This document shows positions 9,886-22,530 of a DNA stretch of 64,000 nucleotides, piece by piece. Every line of letters begins with the position of its first letter. Position 1 is the stretch's first letter. The DNA is taken from NCBI GenBank assembly GCA_958298945.1, contig OY282607.1, forward strand, positions 52,181,020-52,245,019. Reading direction: 5' to 3'. Under the pieces are notes generated by a model, which was not told the origin of the DNA, did not search any database, and worked only from the letters and a program-made list of their open reading frames with translations. Both the position numbers and the translations under genes were made by a program. Source of the DNA: Atherix ibis (lineage: Eukaryota; Arthropoda; Insecta; Diptera; Athericidae).

Positions 9886-10890
9886 TGCGAATAACAAAAG
9901 TTCTTTTGCAAATGCCTAAAATGCCGACTTGCACTTTTGACAGTTAATTGACCAACAAGATATACAGAACAGATGTGCAAAAGCAAAATGTCAAATGCAT
10001 GTTTGAAAAAACTTTCGATTTATCAACAACTAACTGATGTTAAACAATTCAAATTCGACAACATTGATAACAATTTAAACATTATTGAATTATAATGATG
10101 CACTTGAAATATTACTTACTTGAACTCAATAAGAACTTTTGCAATTTATCAATCTTATAAAACGCGCAAATATGCGCCATTTCGACACTTTTCACACACT
10201 GTAATGCCATACCATGACGATAAGTATTTTATTCCATCCGATAATATGATAATCGTTAATTAAAAATACTTCTTTTTGTAATTTCTTACTGCTAATTTTG
10301 ATAAGTGGCAAGGCTTCTTAATACAAGAGATATTATTTGAAACTGTCAAACAAAATAAATTGGATAAAGTTGCCTTTTGTCAAAATTGAAATTTTGAAAT
10401 TTTGTAGTACAAAATATAGATGCATTTTACTTCAAAGTGTTGCGATGTTTTCGGTGTTACTATTTGAAACATCCCATTTTAAACAATAACAATTTTAACA
10501 AATTCTATTACGCTAAGATTTTTTTTCTATAGTAATAAATATTTGGTTCCTTTTTGACAGAGAATCAAATGAAAATTTGGTAATAAACAAAAATTTTCGA
10601 TTGAAAAATTTAATAGAATTTGAGATTGTTGGCGAAATTCAGACTGTGCACCTGCTTATCTCTGTATTTGATGACCTAAAGCATGTCGCCAGATTATGTG
10701 GAGCCGACCGCTGGTGAATTTATCAGTCGAGTTTAAATATCTTAAGTGATAATATATATAGGGAGACAATTCGGAACAATGTTGTTTTATGGATTTGACA
10801 GCTAGTGATGTTTTCTTTACACAATTTATGGATGTGTGCGAGCGTGAGTGTTTAACAGATTTAATGGCACAAGCACATTAATGCGAGCAA
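9886..10890. other. Intergenic region between divergent gene starts
   Basis: Separates the glomulin start (minus) from a putative plus-strand promoter. AT-rich, without conserved coding. The first 300 bases must hold the glomulin promoter, but no TATA box or other core element is obvious there. Confidence 0.5.
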
Positions 10891-10891
10891 G

Positions 10892-10899
10892 TATAAAAG
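10892..10899 (+). promoter_or_regulatory. Candidate TATA box (TATAAAAG)
   Basis: A consensus TATAAAAG in locally GC-richer sequence (GCGAGCAAGTATAAAAGGGAACG). About 760 bp downstream is an ATG exon with a perfect donor, so this could be the promoter of that gene, with a long 5' leader. No clear initiator is seen 30 bp downstream. Inference only. Confidence 0.4.
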
Positions 10900-11660
10900 G
10901 GAACGAAACGTTTTTTTTCGGTAGAATTAAACGCGATTATAAAGAAAGTACATTTTCTAATTCAGATAATTCGATTATTAAAATGCAATTCTGAATTAAT
11001 GCATACAAGATTAATTGATGAGTGCAAATCATACAAAAAACCCAGTCTGCCAAAAAATAAAAAAATTATAAATAATGCCGTTTTGTGTTCAAAAAAATTC
11101 AATCAAAATTCGACTTTGCTAGTTAAGGAAAAATTGAGTATTGGAAAAATTCCACAGAAATAGTTTAGTGTTTATTAATTTTTTTTTTATTTTGCCTGAA
11201 AATAAAATATTATATTAATAAAATAGGAGAAAAATTTAATAGTAAAATGTAAATTTTGAAAAAAAAAATGTTTCAAAATTTTGTTGATGTTTAAAAAGCA
11301 TCGCAGTCAACATTGAATTGCATACGCGCATATATACAAATAGTTCAGTGGAAAAAGATACAAAAAAAGAGTAAAAACAAGCCCACAATTAGAAGCCGCT
11401 GTGTAAAGCGGCCTCCACTGACAAAAGAAAGGATTAATTGCGAATTGATCGAATTGTATTTTGTGCTCTTTTGTTTTTTGTACAGAGCTTCAGTGAATTT
11501 CACATAATTCCAATTCAACACTATTATTAATTATTTTTAACATAGCAATTTATATTCTTCCAATTTATTTTGGAAGAGAGAGAGAAGAAGGTATCACGGG
11601 GAAAATAAATTGTGATTTTATTCGGGATTTTAAAAGGCTGAAAACATTGTATAAGCCAAA

Positions 11661-11697
11661 ATGTCGACAAGATCTCAGTTGACAAAAGATTTAAATG
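11661..11697 (+). CDS. Putative first coding exon of an unidentified gene
   Basis: An ATG in good fly context (CCAAAATG) opens MSTRSQLTKDLN, and the frame meets a textbook donor, G|GTAAGT, after one base of the next codon. The upstream 700 bases lack other strong ATG exons and contain a TATAAAAG box at 10892. I do not recognise the 12 residues, and I found no acceptor in this window that continues the frame convincingly. If real, the first intron is long and runs into the repeat-rich region. A chance ATG plus donor remains possible. Confidence 0.4.
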
Positions 11698-14600
11698 GTA
11701 AGTAAAAGAGGAAGAATTATCTTTTTATAGGAAGTATTATGAATGTGTGTTGGTTCATGTAGCGAGAGTAAGTATAAGGGATAATGAGAATCAATTTTTT
11801 GGAACATTAATACATCTTTTGGGTGTATGAATTCTACTTTTGGGGGTATCCATACATACTCAGTCATAAATACAGACGCAAACAAGAAAATAAAATACAA
11901 CATATATTGAAGCATGTCCAAGCATGAATGCATAAGAACACATCGAATATGCATTGTGTTTTATATGTTTATTTATGGATAAGTGTCCGTGCATATGTAT
12001 TACGTAGAGGCAAAAATCATTTAGTACTCAGCAATAATTATACGATGCCCTTAGGAGTTATTTACGGTGAGTGCGTTTTTGCAACAAAAAAAAAGTGGAT
12101 CGCAAAATAAAAAACGAAATATTTACCGTCATCTCTTTTTTCTCTGTGCAAATGTTTTGGAAAATTCTGCTAACAACCGAGAGCTGTTTGTTTCTTCTCT
12201 TTATATTTCTGTTTATGTTTTGTTCTTGCTCTGTTTTGTTTTTTACTACTTTTGTCAAAGCAAGGAATTGTTTCGATTGCGCGTATGCGTTGGTGTTCGG
12301 TTTTTACGGTTGGAGCCCTAATTCTGACAGAAGAGATGCTGTACAAACTAAAATTTGAACAAAATGGAGAATGGAACCATTTGTAGAAACGAACAGAGGG
12401 ACAGAGATACAATGTGCTTGAGAGCAATTTTGATTAACAATATTTCAATTTTTTTCAATCCATATAATTTATTTGTTTGTTTATAATAAAAAAAATCATT
12501 ATTTTTGACGCTTTGTATAATTATTTTGTAAAATTTTTTAGTGTAAAAAACTTCTTCAATAACCTTAAAATAAAAATTGGAAAATCACAATTAACCCTGT
12601 GTGTATGCATTCGTTCATGTATGAGTGTTTAATTCTATTTGTTTTAAGGGGAAATAACTCTTAAATGAGCAGAAATTTGTACGGGAGTGTCCTGATTTGA
12701 TTTTAACTTTTGCAAAGATGCGCATTCTCGGAGATTTTTTATTTTTAAAAAAAATAAACAAATAAAATTTTGCAAAATGCTTTGTATTCATCAAATAAAT
12801 AACTATAATGTATGTTTGTAAATTGAAATAAATATTTTCAGAATAATAACCTTTCTAATTATTTAATATTTGAAATTGTGTTAATTTACTCAATTAGGTT
12901 GAATGTATATTTTTGTTAACTCTACATACTTTCATCATTGTTTTGAGAAAAATCCTCATAATAGTAAAAAGTTTTGCTTTTTGAGAAAAGATCACAAATT
13001 ATTTTGTTGAAATTTTCTGGTTTTTTTATTTAAAGCAGAATTTTTTAAACAAAAATAACTAAACAACTGACAAAAAATCCTATTTTTTAAATGGTAATAA
13101 TTTCAGGAAAATAGAATTTTTTTTTGGTAATATTGCCAAAAGGATGAGTTTTTTTTTGCTTCAAAAAGTGTTCATCTTTGACCAATTTTAGATAATGAAA
13201 ATGGAAAATGTTTTGTTTTTAGAAAAAATATTAAATACATATAATCAATCGTTTTCATATACAAGAGGTGAATTGGTTTCTTTTTAACATTTATTATTGT
13301 AATACTAAAAATACTTATTTTTGAAGATCTTATTTTAAAAATAAATTAAAAAAATTGCAAAATATTTTTTAAACCTTATAAAATGCAGTTTATTTTCTTG
13401 AAAAGTTTTTTTTAAAATTATACCTTTTGTTTTAATGTTAAAAATCTTTACGATATTTAAGTATGCCTAATTTTTATGGATTTTTATTACTGTACGAATA
13501 CAAAGAAAAATTTAATCTGAAAATGTTTTTTTTTTTTTTTTTTTGGGGAACATTTTGTGCACTCACTGTGAATGCCCTGCCCAAATCTGAAAGCCGGTTG
13601 GATAAATGAACGTACTCTGAGGTGGAGGGAGAGGTATCTTCTGTCAATGGTTGTTGCGAAATCTCTTGATTTTGTAGGCTCTCGAAATTTGTACAATGCT
13701 TTTTCGTTCACTCTCTTTAATACCAATGTGGGTTTTTGCAGGCGACCGCTCTACAAAACCCATCATCAGCTCGAGAACATCATATGCATGTACTCGTACA
13801 TAGTTCGAATCTCTAAGGTTTGTTGTCATTGCCACCTTACGTAGCAACCGTACGAATAAATGGGCGCATGATCCAGAAAATCTTGTTTTGATTTTTGCCA
13901 ATACACACTATCGTCCCATAATATTCCACTGTGTTTACTTACTCTTTGTCGTTCGTTCGTACACCCAAGTATGTATTGTAGATCTGAACTGAAATGCCGG
14001 CAACATTTTAAGATATGTTATCTCTCTATTAAGATGGGGTCCGTCTCGTTTTGAATTTCATTTACTTTCATCACACTAAAGCTCTGAGCATAGATAGATT
14101 CACAAATTCCCGTAAGTCCAATTCTCATTTTATGTATACTTTGGCATGCAGATGTAGTTATTTTGTTCCAAAAGAGGTCATGGGGTAAATAGAGAAGGGA
14201 GTGCGGGAGAGATGGATAGAGTAAACATTACTACAGCCAACAACAAAAAACATTTAATATTAAAGAAAAAAAATTGTATAAAAATCAATTGGGAAACATT
14301 TTCGAAAACTTTGCTCACACATTAACACAAAATATGGTCGTTTGTTGTCTCTAAATTAAATCAGGGATGAATTTTTACTAGTTTTCTTATCTAAAATGAC
14401 ACAGGGTTTATTTGAACAAAAACTTTCGATATTAAAACTTTTTCGATTGATAATTTGGTGAAATTATTCTCTTTTGTCTAAAATTCGAATAGTATTTGGA
14501 TTTTTATTTTATATTTCCAAAATGATATGTTTTCGATGTTTTCTTATCATCATTCATATCCATTTGTGTCAAAGGTCAAAATCGTTTCATGAAAATAATC

Positions 14601-16319
14601 AAACAATTTGTAAATACTTACTAAGCTATCGAAGAACTTTTATTTTTTCTATTATTTTTCTTAAATTATTCTTATGATGAGAAGTTGTAATCTTTGAATA
14701 TTGTTGTTTTATTCATTTTTAAAGTTGGAAAAAAAAATAAAAATTTGGAAAATATTATTACAAATTCTCTCCGTGAAATCCCAAGGACATCTCTCCATGG
14801 ATTCCGTTTGCATATGTGTGCGTATGCATACTATGTAAAACAGAAACTGATCAAATAAAAACAAGTGCAAACACAGGAATTTAAGATATTTTGTGTATGT
14901 ATTTGTTTGTATGTACATATATAAATGCTATCTAAAATTTGACCTAATTTCGAGGTAGAGTAGACATTAAATGTGTAGGCGCGTAAAAATCTCCAAAATA
15001 AATAGAAATGTTTGGTTGGAAAGGGAGTATTTCAAGGCAAAATGATTTTATCAAAGGAAAAGTGAAACATATCAAGTTAAGGATAAATCGCAGAGGAATG
15101 GAAAGGAATGGTGGAGCGTAAAGAATAAGAGAAAAAAAAGCTATCAACATGACCTCCCTTACAGGGTTTCCAAGTGCTGTAGCCGATTTGAGATTTTCAT
15201 TCGTCAGTTGAATACTAATTTTGTAATTTGAAATATTAAAATTTTTTATTTTATTATTATTTTTATATATTTGCTGCTTGAATTGATATCGTGATAAATT
15301 TTATAATAATACATATTTTGCAAATTTCCATTTCTCAAGATCTCAATACGTATTCTCCGATTTGATTTGGAATTTTTATTATTCAATCATTGCTATCGGA
15401 TAAATACTCATTTTATTGAGAGATTGATAAGAATTCGTAAAATAACTTTGGTTACAATTTAATAATGTGTGTAAATTTTGAGATATGTTAACAAAAATAT
15501 TATTGTTCAATTAACATTCCGTTTTATTCCAAAGTAAAACATTGTTTATTATCTAGTCTTGCATAAATTAAATTTAAGAAAAATGAGAATATTAAAAAAA
15601 TATAGTATAATTTGCAGAAGGGCCGCGCTTGTATGGAAAGATTTAAATCCTGTGGTGGGACAATACAAATATGCTCGTAAAGAAGGTAGCATTTTATTCC
15701 CCTGAAATAAGTTCTTCTTAATGATAAAATTTTCCTTTAGATTTTGATTGAGTTGATTAAAACTTTTGTTATACGATAACTAGATGAAGAAAAAATCTGC
15801 GTACAATTGTTGGTAGCCAACAAAACTCATTTCAGTCAAGCTAGGTTATTCGGTTCGAACACCTCATTATGAAATCAAAGTTACTGATGAACATGTCATT
15901 TACCCTGTCTGACCTCATGTATTCTTCAGAGATTTGAATCCTTAGCAAGAATTATTGAGAGGAGCATTTTTTATTCCCCATATGTGGATGAAAGATGCCG
16001 AAACCTATTAAATAAAAATCTATATATTTCGACTGTTTAGCAAAATTAGGTTCAATAGGTAACAGGCGGCTGGTCACTTCTTAATTCTGATGGTCGATAG
16101 TATTAGGCATGATATGAAAGCGTTGTTGAGCTAAACGAACTGGACTATCATGGCGCAAAACAATTAAAAATTGTTTAATTCAGTACGGCTACACGAGACC
16201 CAAATGTTGCGAATTTTTCATACCACCACAACTATGTGCCCATTTCCATAGCACCATGACTATGAGGACACTTAGCAACTTCAAGTTTCGTTTGAGTGGC
16301 CGTTATCGGTTTCGTAATA
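11698..16319. other. AT-rich non-coding stretch (possible intron)
   Basis: Long AT-rich stretch with many poly-T and poly-A runs (for example T18 near 13527). Open frames here are short, overlap in several frames, and mostly start at non-ATG codons. One exon-like island at 15617-15687 (between TTTGCAG and GTAGCA) is noted, but its phase does not fit the exon at 11661. From 15780 to 16319 the base composition is more even and may be decayed transposon, not identified. Confidence 0.5.
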
Positions 16320-16915
16320 GACAATAGTCTGGTTTTATTGCGTTGAATCTGTTAGAGTTATTAAAATTTTGTGGAGCATGTTAGTATGTTTGATCAGGAT
16401 AAGAAGTGATCTAGAAAATTCAATTTTCGGATCTAGAATGTCAACAATGAGAGCAACCTTATTCGGAAGGAAATTCTTAGTTTGCTGACATTCGCTCAAT
16501 ATATGTGGAATAGGTAGTAGAATCCCACTTACAAAAAGAAAGTTATGAATGAGATCAGTATGTCCTATCAGAATTCTGGGCAGTTTTCGTCGCCAGAAAA
16601 TTTCGCTAAGGATGTTGAGTAGACTGGTTTGTTAATAGATGGCCAGTAAGGTGGCAGAAAGGTTTCACTATTAGTACAGTCTGCATTTCTAGGTATGAGT
16701 GTTGATGTTGTTTGCCATTCTGTTAATAGTCGTGGTATCTTAGGGCATAGCTTTTAAGGCAGGACGCTGTACAGTTTCTCCAGTCAAATGAGCAGCACGT
16801 TTATTTCTAATTATTCCTACATGCGCCGGCACCTAATAATAGTTTGCAATTAGTATAGCTAACAATTTAAACATCCGCCTTTATAGCCCACAGCTCTCCA
16901 TAGTACTGAGCTTTT
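16320..16915 (-). pseudogene. I-like LINE remnant: RNase H end and C-terminal zinc motif
   Basis: Minus-strand remnant of a non-LTR element with an RNase H domain. Seen: YYGELWAIKA around 16890 (position of a catalytic Glu in RNase H); then, after decay, SEIFWRRKLPRILIGHTDLI followed by HNFLF and PHILSECQ (16440-16640). This matches the post-RNase-H cysteine/histidine motif of I-like elements and aligns with the copies at 19.15 kb and 63.2 kb. Several stops and frameshifts are present. Confidence 0.65.
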
Positions 16916-16980
16916 CTGTATCTGCGTATGGATTTGAATTTCGTCTGTACTTTGGGTATTTACTCACGGGACACGGTAGT

Positions 16981-17235
16981 ATGAATTGGTTCTTGTACAG
17001 GCGTGGTCTGGCTGTGGAGGCTAGATGCCATTGTGGGGCGGCGGAGGAGAGTGCCAAGCACCTTCTCATTGAGTGTGGCCTGTACGGGAATTTGCGTGAC
17101 GTAGGTGCATGTGGAATCGTGGTGAATGATGAGAGTGTGGATGTGAGTGGAGTGTTCGGTAGGAGAGAATGTTATGAATGCCTTAATAGATTTGCCGTGG
17201 CACTTTTTCGGGCCTTGGCGAACCCGCATATTTGA
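16981..17235 (+). pseudogene. R1-like LINE ORF2 C-terminus
   Basis: Reads MNWFLYRRGLAVEARCHCGA, then EESAKHLLIECGLYGNLRD and ends ...RALANPHI-stop at 17235. The pattern, a GHGS-like lead (here GHGSMNWFL from 16971), then CxCG, then H(x4)C, is the C-terminal zinc-binding region of R1-clade non-LTR elements. It is intact to its stop but truncated at the 5' side, as usual for LINE copies. Unlike its surroundings it is GC-rich. The 3' UTR follows directly. Confidence 0.7.
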
Positions 17236-17693
17236 GCTGGCTTAGTGGTGCCTAGAGATTTACAAGATTCCTTACCGTAGTTCAATGAGCGGATTACAAA
17301 CTGAAGTATACTCTTAAAACAAAAAATTGGAACTACGGGAATCGGGGTGCCCTATGGTGTTGGGACACACTGTGCCCGACATTGGTGAGGTGCCTTAGGC
17401 AGCAACGTAGTGGCTGTGGTTAACACCCAATCGGGGGTACGGTCTACGGAGCGCTGGTGGGAGATACTGGTAATTATCTCGGGCGCTGTCACTGCTTATG
17501 ACAGTAGAGGTTTAGGTAGTCCTCGCCACTATCAGTTGGAGTAATCAGCTTGTAACTGGTTACTGACTGTAAACTGCCAGTAATGGTAGTGCGTTAATTG
17601 AGCGTAACTCAATCACTATAGTCGTAGGCTACTCGTTGTTTTATATTTAACGACAGATAAGTCACGTTAAATAATATAATATTACTGAGCTTC
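17236..17693 (+). mobile_element. R1-like LINE 3' UTR, copy 1
   Basis: Starts at the stop codon of the R1-like fragment and ends near TAAATAATATAATATTACT. Landmarks: CCTTACCGTAGTTCAATGAG, CGGGGTGCCCTATGGTGTTG, CAGCAACGTAGTGGC and GAGATACTGGTAATTAT. The same landmarks occur at 27612-28014, 55211-55512 and 58254-58580, all on the plus strand. Confidence 0.75.
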
Positions 17694-17999
17694 TCTGTAC
17701 GAAAATATTGTACAATGCGGGTGGCCGCATCCATCTGTTCGAAAAAAATTGGCTGCAGTTAGACAAGTCGGTAAAAGCGTTTTTAAACTTATATAGAGTT
17801 AGATATTCTTAATACCGCTTCCAACTAACGTTTCCAATCTGGATGTGGAAAAGAAAATTGGAAGATAAGGAGGATGAACTTTTCGAGTTGGGAGTAGTCA
17901 TAACTTAACTAGATTATGGAGGGTATACTTATCAAAAAATAATTATAAATAAATCTGATTAGGGCTTTGTTCGTATCGAGAGATGAGTTTTTGACTAGT
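17694..17999. other. Unassigned repeat-like DNA
   Basis: Lies between the R1-like 3' end and the I-like LINE. A segment at 17840-17895 resembles in wording the antisense of the neighbouring LINE (compare 63605-63700) but is too short to assign. Confidence 0.35.
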
Positions 18000-18226
18000 T
18001 TCGATTAGGATTGAGTTCATCGGGGAAGTTCTTTGTACTCCATTGGTTGCACTTGTATCTGGTGCTGATCTTCAACATCAAACTAATAACGCCTTCCGCA
18101 ATATCAACACTTGGAGCAGCATAAACGGTACAGTGATCTGTACCTTACCTTCATGTTTGCAAGAAATAAAATTGCAGTGCATCTGATTCGTCACTGAGCC
18201 CCTTCCCTCCCCACCCAAAAGATTCC

Positions 18227-18745
18227 ATGAAAATCCTGGGTATCTCAATTGCCCGTGGAAGAAAATGGAATCTTCAGATTAAAAATGTTGTTGACAAAAC
18301 TAACACCATTTTTCGCATGGTTAAAATTTTAGTCAGCAGCAAAAGTAAGGTAAGACAAAGTGAGCCAATTAGAGTAACCAACACCCTTTTGGATGGAACC
18401 TTACTCTATTTCCTCACTATATGTGTCAGTGTGCCAATTGCAGGGAAAAAGCTAGTCGAGGCAGCGGTAAACCGTTGCATTAGACTATCTCCGGTGGAAT
18501 CCATACTGATAGAAACTGTTCGAAAACATATCTATTTTTATCTTCAAAAAGTTCGCCTAAATTTAATTTACAAAAACCTATGCCTTCCAAATTACCCCCT
18601 CCACACTTTAATCAAAAACATTATCATCTCCCCCAGTTCAAAAAGTAATTCGTCATCGTTATCCTTATTAATATCCCACCTGGAAAGCAATTCATCCATC
18701 CTCTCGCTCGTTTTCCAAACTTCCCTTCCACACCCAGATTGGTAA
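18227..18745 (+). pseudogene. I-like LINE reverse transcriptase C-terminal domain
   Basis: Open for 172 codons: MKILGISIARGRKWNLQIKN, then ...LLDGTLLYFLTICVSVPIAGKKLVEAAVNRCIR (segments quoted separately). This is the thumb/connection part of a LINE reverse transcriptase (usual LGI..D.rl.W..HI pattern); the catalytic palm is not present. The start is simply the first ATG in the open stretch, not a real initiation site. It is nearly the same protein as the fragment at 63662-64000 on the other strand. Confidence 0.7.
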
Positions 18746-18814
18746 CCTCTCGCTCGTTTTCCAAACTTCCTTATAAGGCCATCGAAACAGCAATTGGAAC
18801 TTCGACCAATATTC

Positions 18815-19330
18815 CCAGTTAACAGAGCGTTATTATTTTTAGCGACAGGCTCGCCGCCCTTAAAGCCATTTGTGGCCCATCGAGAGACCCAGTACTTAGC
18901 GCAATTCGTCATAGCCTACTTAGCAAAAGGAGTGTCGAGTTGCAATGGGTTCCGGGGCATGTGGGAATTGTGGGCAATTAAAGTGCTGACAAGTTGGCTG
19001 GAGAAACACTCCGTCGACCAATGATCACAGACCAGTGACCAATCTGCCTCGCCTACTAACAGATTGGCAACTAACATCATTAGCCATCGCAGACACGATG
19101 ACAGGATCAATAGCGACACATTTTTTCGATTCATTGGATAACCACCAATGAACCAGTCTATTCAACATCCATACCGAAATCCTGGGCTCGGAAGCTCCTC
19201 AGAATCCGGATTGAACATACTGCTCTTACTCATAACTTCCTTTTTGGAAACACCAATCGTCCCTTATGCCAATTCTGTGGCACTTACACATATATCACTA
19301 TCACCCATATTCTACATGAATACCACATAA
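18815..19330 (+). pseudogene. I-like LINE RNase H domain and C-terminal zinc motif
   Basis: RNase H signature: IFSDRLAALKAI (catalytic Asp), then RSVELQWVPGHVGIVGN (His region), a stop, then SADKLAGETLRRP. Further on, out of frame, comes a block equivalent to FWARKLLRIRIEHTALTHNF with LCQFCG and a terminal H..C pair. Several stops and shifts. The RNase H places the element in the I-like group rather than jockey. Confidence 0.75.
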
Positions 19331-19592
19331 CCAAGAATTATTTCTCCCATTATGGAGCTCCTTTACCCAATAACTCCATTCCCTAGTCCCCTATTTAAAC
19401 TTCTACAACATACTAATCTGCTCCACAAAATATAACAAAATTCTTAATATTCTATAGTACTAACCACAGACCAGTCTCTCTCAGATAACTTCCCACACGT
19501 ACTACGAAATCGCCAAATGGCCTCATGGTCGTGGCGCTATGAAGTGGGCCCTGGCACATGTCTAAGGGACCTTACAAACAACAACAACAAAA

Positions 19593-21251
19593 TTCAAAAC
19601 TTTAAAATTGAAAAATTTCGTTAAATTAGTTAGGAAAATCGGATTCCCGCGCAAATTTTGTAGATCAACAAAAAATCAACACAAAAACGAACCGAACAAC
19701 CAAAAGTGTGACGTGATTTTGCGAAGAGAAAGAAATCGAGAAAAAAAACCTGTCATCTTTGCGTGAGCGTGTGAATTTCTCTTTTCGGATTGAATCAGAC
19801 AAAACAAAGGAAGTTTTTTTCCAATCTACGAAAATTACGACATTCCATTTTTGATTGCGAACAGAGCAAGATTTCTGACCCACATAGGTGTCACCGGTTT
19901 TGTTGAGAAGACTCACTCGTACGAGTGCAATGACCAAACGAGTAAAAACATTCGTTTTCTTGTATTTTAAGAGTATTTCGATTGTTTTTACCAGTCTGCA
20001 AATAACCATGATCATCTTCCAAAACTGCAATAAACCAGAAATGTTTTTTTTTTTTTTGTAGTTGTGAATTGAAAATGTGTGGAGCCGCCGTATTTTTTCC
20101 TCTTCTCTTTTTTGTTATTTCATTTAACAAATGCTGCCAGCAGCAGTGTTTTCCGGAAAGTGCTCGTCGACTATGAAGATTACGATTAACAGTTCGATTT
20201 GATTGTCTGTCTCACAGTCAAAGTACGGAATTTTAGGCGAAAACGAGGGTCACTCACTTACTAACACACTTATTTACTTACTATTTCTTCGGTAGAAAAA
20301 GCCAAGTTCTTTAATTTCTAGATAAGTTCTTTTACTGTTATTGTAGTTCGAAATAAAATTTTTCATATTTATAGTGATTCGAATAAAGATCTTTTCGTTC
20401 ATATAAAGAATGCGTAGAAACAAAACTTTTCTAACATATTATAACTGTTATAAGCTTCAAGACTTGTTAAGAAACGTTGAAGTTTTTTTTAAAAGAAAAG
20501 AAATAAAGAATTTTTATTTCTTGTAAAAATCGGTTATAAAATTATTCATCGTTCGCTCATATTATCCCATTTATTGTACGCAAATTGCTGGGTTATTCTT
20601 ACAGAACATAATATTTTTATGCGTAAACAAAGAAAAACTGTTTTGTTTTCTTAGCACAGAAGGGCTAATTTAGCATAATTTGCATAGTTTTTTTCGGTTG
20701 AAACATTTGCTCTCTCCCTTTTCCCCTATTTTATCATGCATTGTGAAGAGTATTTGTAAACTTATTAGTAAAAAAGAAGCTTTTAAAATAAATTGTATTG
20801 CTGTGATTACGTTGTTCAAGTATGAAAAACAGGAATAAATTTTTTTTTATAATTACTATACAAAAACTGACATTTCTAAGAATTTATGCTACTATAAATC
20901 CATGCAATGAGATGACAAATGCCGATGAGAGAACAAGAAGTGATCCGGGTGAGTACATCTAGGGTGACATGAGCGATTAAAACTGTCAGAAAGAATTTCA
21001 AGCAAATGCAAATTTCTCAAAGAGCGATATTGACGATTATCCTTGGACATGAATAGATCATTATATAGAAAATTGCGTGGCACGCCTATAATAATCTATC
21101 AGAAAATGTTGTGTACGAATGAAAATCTTAACCCGTCAAAAAAATGTATGTACAGTGCCGTAGATACATATAAAAAGATCCAAGGGTCGATAGAGGTATA
21201 CAAGAAAGTTTCGAGGGCTACTCAGATTTGTGATGTTTTGATGAAATGTTA
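19593..21251. other. No gene identified
   Basis: A 121-codon open stretch on the minus strand at 19665-20030 has biased, lysine- and valine-rich composition, overlaps another open frame and matches nothing I know; I do not call it. CAG/CAA-type leader-like text at 20120-20200 could be a 5' UTR but has no exon attached. The rest is AT-rich. Confidence 0.45.
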
Positions 21252-22530
21252 TTGGCTTGTCCGGGAAGTAATTTCGTTTTTTTTTTATAAAAATGAAAGA
21301 CGAATTTTTTATAGTGAATTAATATTTTATTCAATTAAATATTGTCCAGTCTGATCCAATACCCTTTGCCATCTTTCTGGCAGTAGCATGATTCCCCGCT
21401 CATAAAATTTTTGTTCTTTGCTGGCAAAAAACTGATCCAAGTGATTTTTGACCTCCTCATTTGAATTAAACGTTTCACGGTCTAAAAAATTTTGTAGAGA
21501 CCGGAACAAATAATAATCGGAAGGTGCTAGGTCTGGAGAGTATGGTGGGTGTGGCAGTATATCCCGTCCAAGCTCTATACTTTTGCCGAGTGGTCAAAGT
21601 TGCAATATATGGTCTCGCATTATCCTGTTGGAATACTATACCTTTCCTATTGACCATTTCTGGCCTTTTATCTTTAAGTGAATCATTTAATTTGTCCAAC
21701 TGATGACAGTACACTTTAGAATTGATCGTTGTGTTGCTCGGTAGAAGCTCAAAATAAACGATTCTTTTGAAATCCCGCCCCACAGATAGCATAACCTTTT
21801 TTGATGAATATTGGCTTTCGTAGTGCTTTGAGCCGGTTCATCTTTTCTACTCCAGTATCTTTTGCTTTTAACATTGTTGTAGACAACTCATCTCTCGTCC
21901 CCAGTGATGATACGCTTCAAAAATGGATAATTTTCTTGGCGTTTGAGAAACAAAGCAGAAACGTCAATGCGACGGCTCAAATTTTTTTCCGTAAGAAGAT
22001 GAGGAACCCATATGTCTTGCTTTGAGATTAAACTTAGCCGTTTCAAATGATTATGAATGGTCGTATTCGATAAATTTAATCTCTCAGCGATCTCATGAGT
22101 TTTTATTAGCCGATTTGCATCCATTAATACCTTTATTGTGTCTTCATAAGTATCAACTGGCCCTCCAGAACGTGGTGCATCTTCGAGATCAAAATTACCG
22201 GATCGAAATTTTGTAAACTAGTTTTAGCACTGGCGCTCACTTAACACATCTCCATACACATCGGATAATTTTTTTCTTGCTTGAATAGCATTTTTATCTT
22301 TTCCATAGTAAAAAAGTAAAATATGCTGCAAATGCTGTTTTTCACTTTCCATATTTAAAAGGGTATCAACCAAAAACTACTGTGCAGAATCAATCGAATT
22401 TTTTCACAAGCAAGCCTTGCAATATCAGCTGTCAAAATACATATGATTATGCGGCTTAAGTTTGAATTTGGTTGTGAAAAAATACAATTAAGTCCTCTGT
22501 TGGGAAACAACGAAATTACTTACAACCCAA
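21252..22530 (-). mobile_element. Mariner element, family A copy 2 (full length)
   Basis: 1279 bp, flanked by TA on both sides (21250-21251 and 22531-22532). Inverted termini: left TTGGCTTGTCCGGGAAGTAA, right reversed TTGGGTTGTAAGTAATTTCG, the right one missing about four bases. It holds a decayed transposase on the minus strand. This is the longest member of family A here and the best template for its structure. Confidence 0.9.
21327..22352 (-). pseudogene. Mariner transposase (family A), multiply broken
   Basis: The start codon ATG is at 22352 (reads MESEKQHLQHILLF) and the natural stop at 21327. The reading frame is cut by stops and frameshifts near 22215, 21890, 21790, 21600 and 21480. 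Recognisable parts: HTH region EIAERLNLSNTTIHNHLKRL, VPHLLTEKNLSRRIDV, ITGDER (first Asp region), GIVFQQDNARPY (second Asp), ...LPHPPYS with DLAP (third Asp region), and the C-terminal LLPERWQRVLDQTGQYLIE. The full-length mariner layout is preserved although no single frame is. Confidence 0.88.

Larger units (their letters stand above)
18000..19592 (+). mobile_element. I-like LINE 3' part (RT end, RNase H, zinc motif, 3' tail)
   Basis: Plus-strand, 5'-truncated, decayed non-LTR element. In order: end of the reverse transcriptase (18060-18600), RNase H (about 18820-19075), C-terminal Cys/His motif (about 19140-19330), and a 3' region ending in ACAAACAACAACAAC (19577-19591). A second copy in the opposite orientation is at the right end of the window (62870-64000); the two align through the 3' end (CTCTCAGATAACTT...GTCTAAGGGACCTTACAAACAA). 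Confidence 0.8.

Noticed and set aside
9886..9897. Glomulin start four codons upstream
   Set aside because: The codon there is TTG, not ATG; the ATG at 9885 has a better context.
12058..12427. Cluster of five overlapping open frames on both strands
   Set aside because: Mutually overlapping, mostly non-ATG starts, biased composition; a chance stop-poor stretch.
15617..15687. Second exon for the putative gene starting at 11661 (RAALVWKDLNPVVGQYKYAR)
   Set aside because: Acceptor and donor look usable, but the open phase does not match the one-base overhang left by the exon at 11661, and the donor GTAGCA is weak.
19665..20030. 121-codon minus-strand frame
   Set aside because: Composition looks like reversed AT/GA-rich leader DNA, no conserved motif, overlapping open frame on the same strand, no promoter or splice support.
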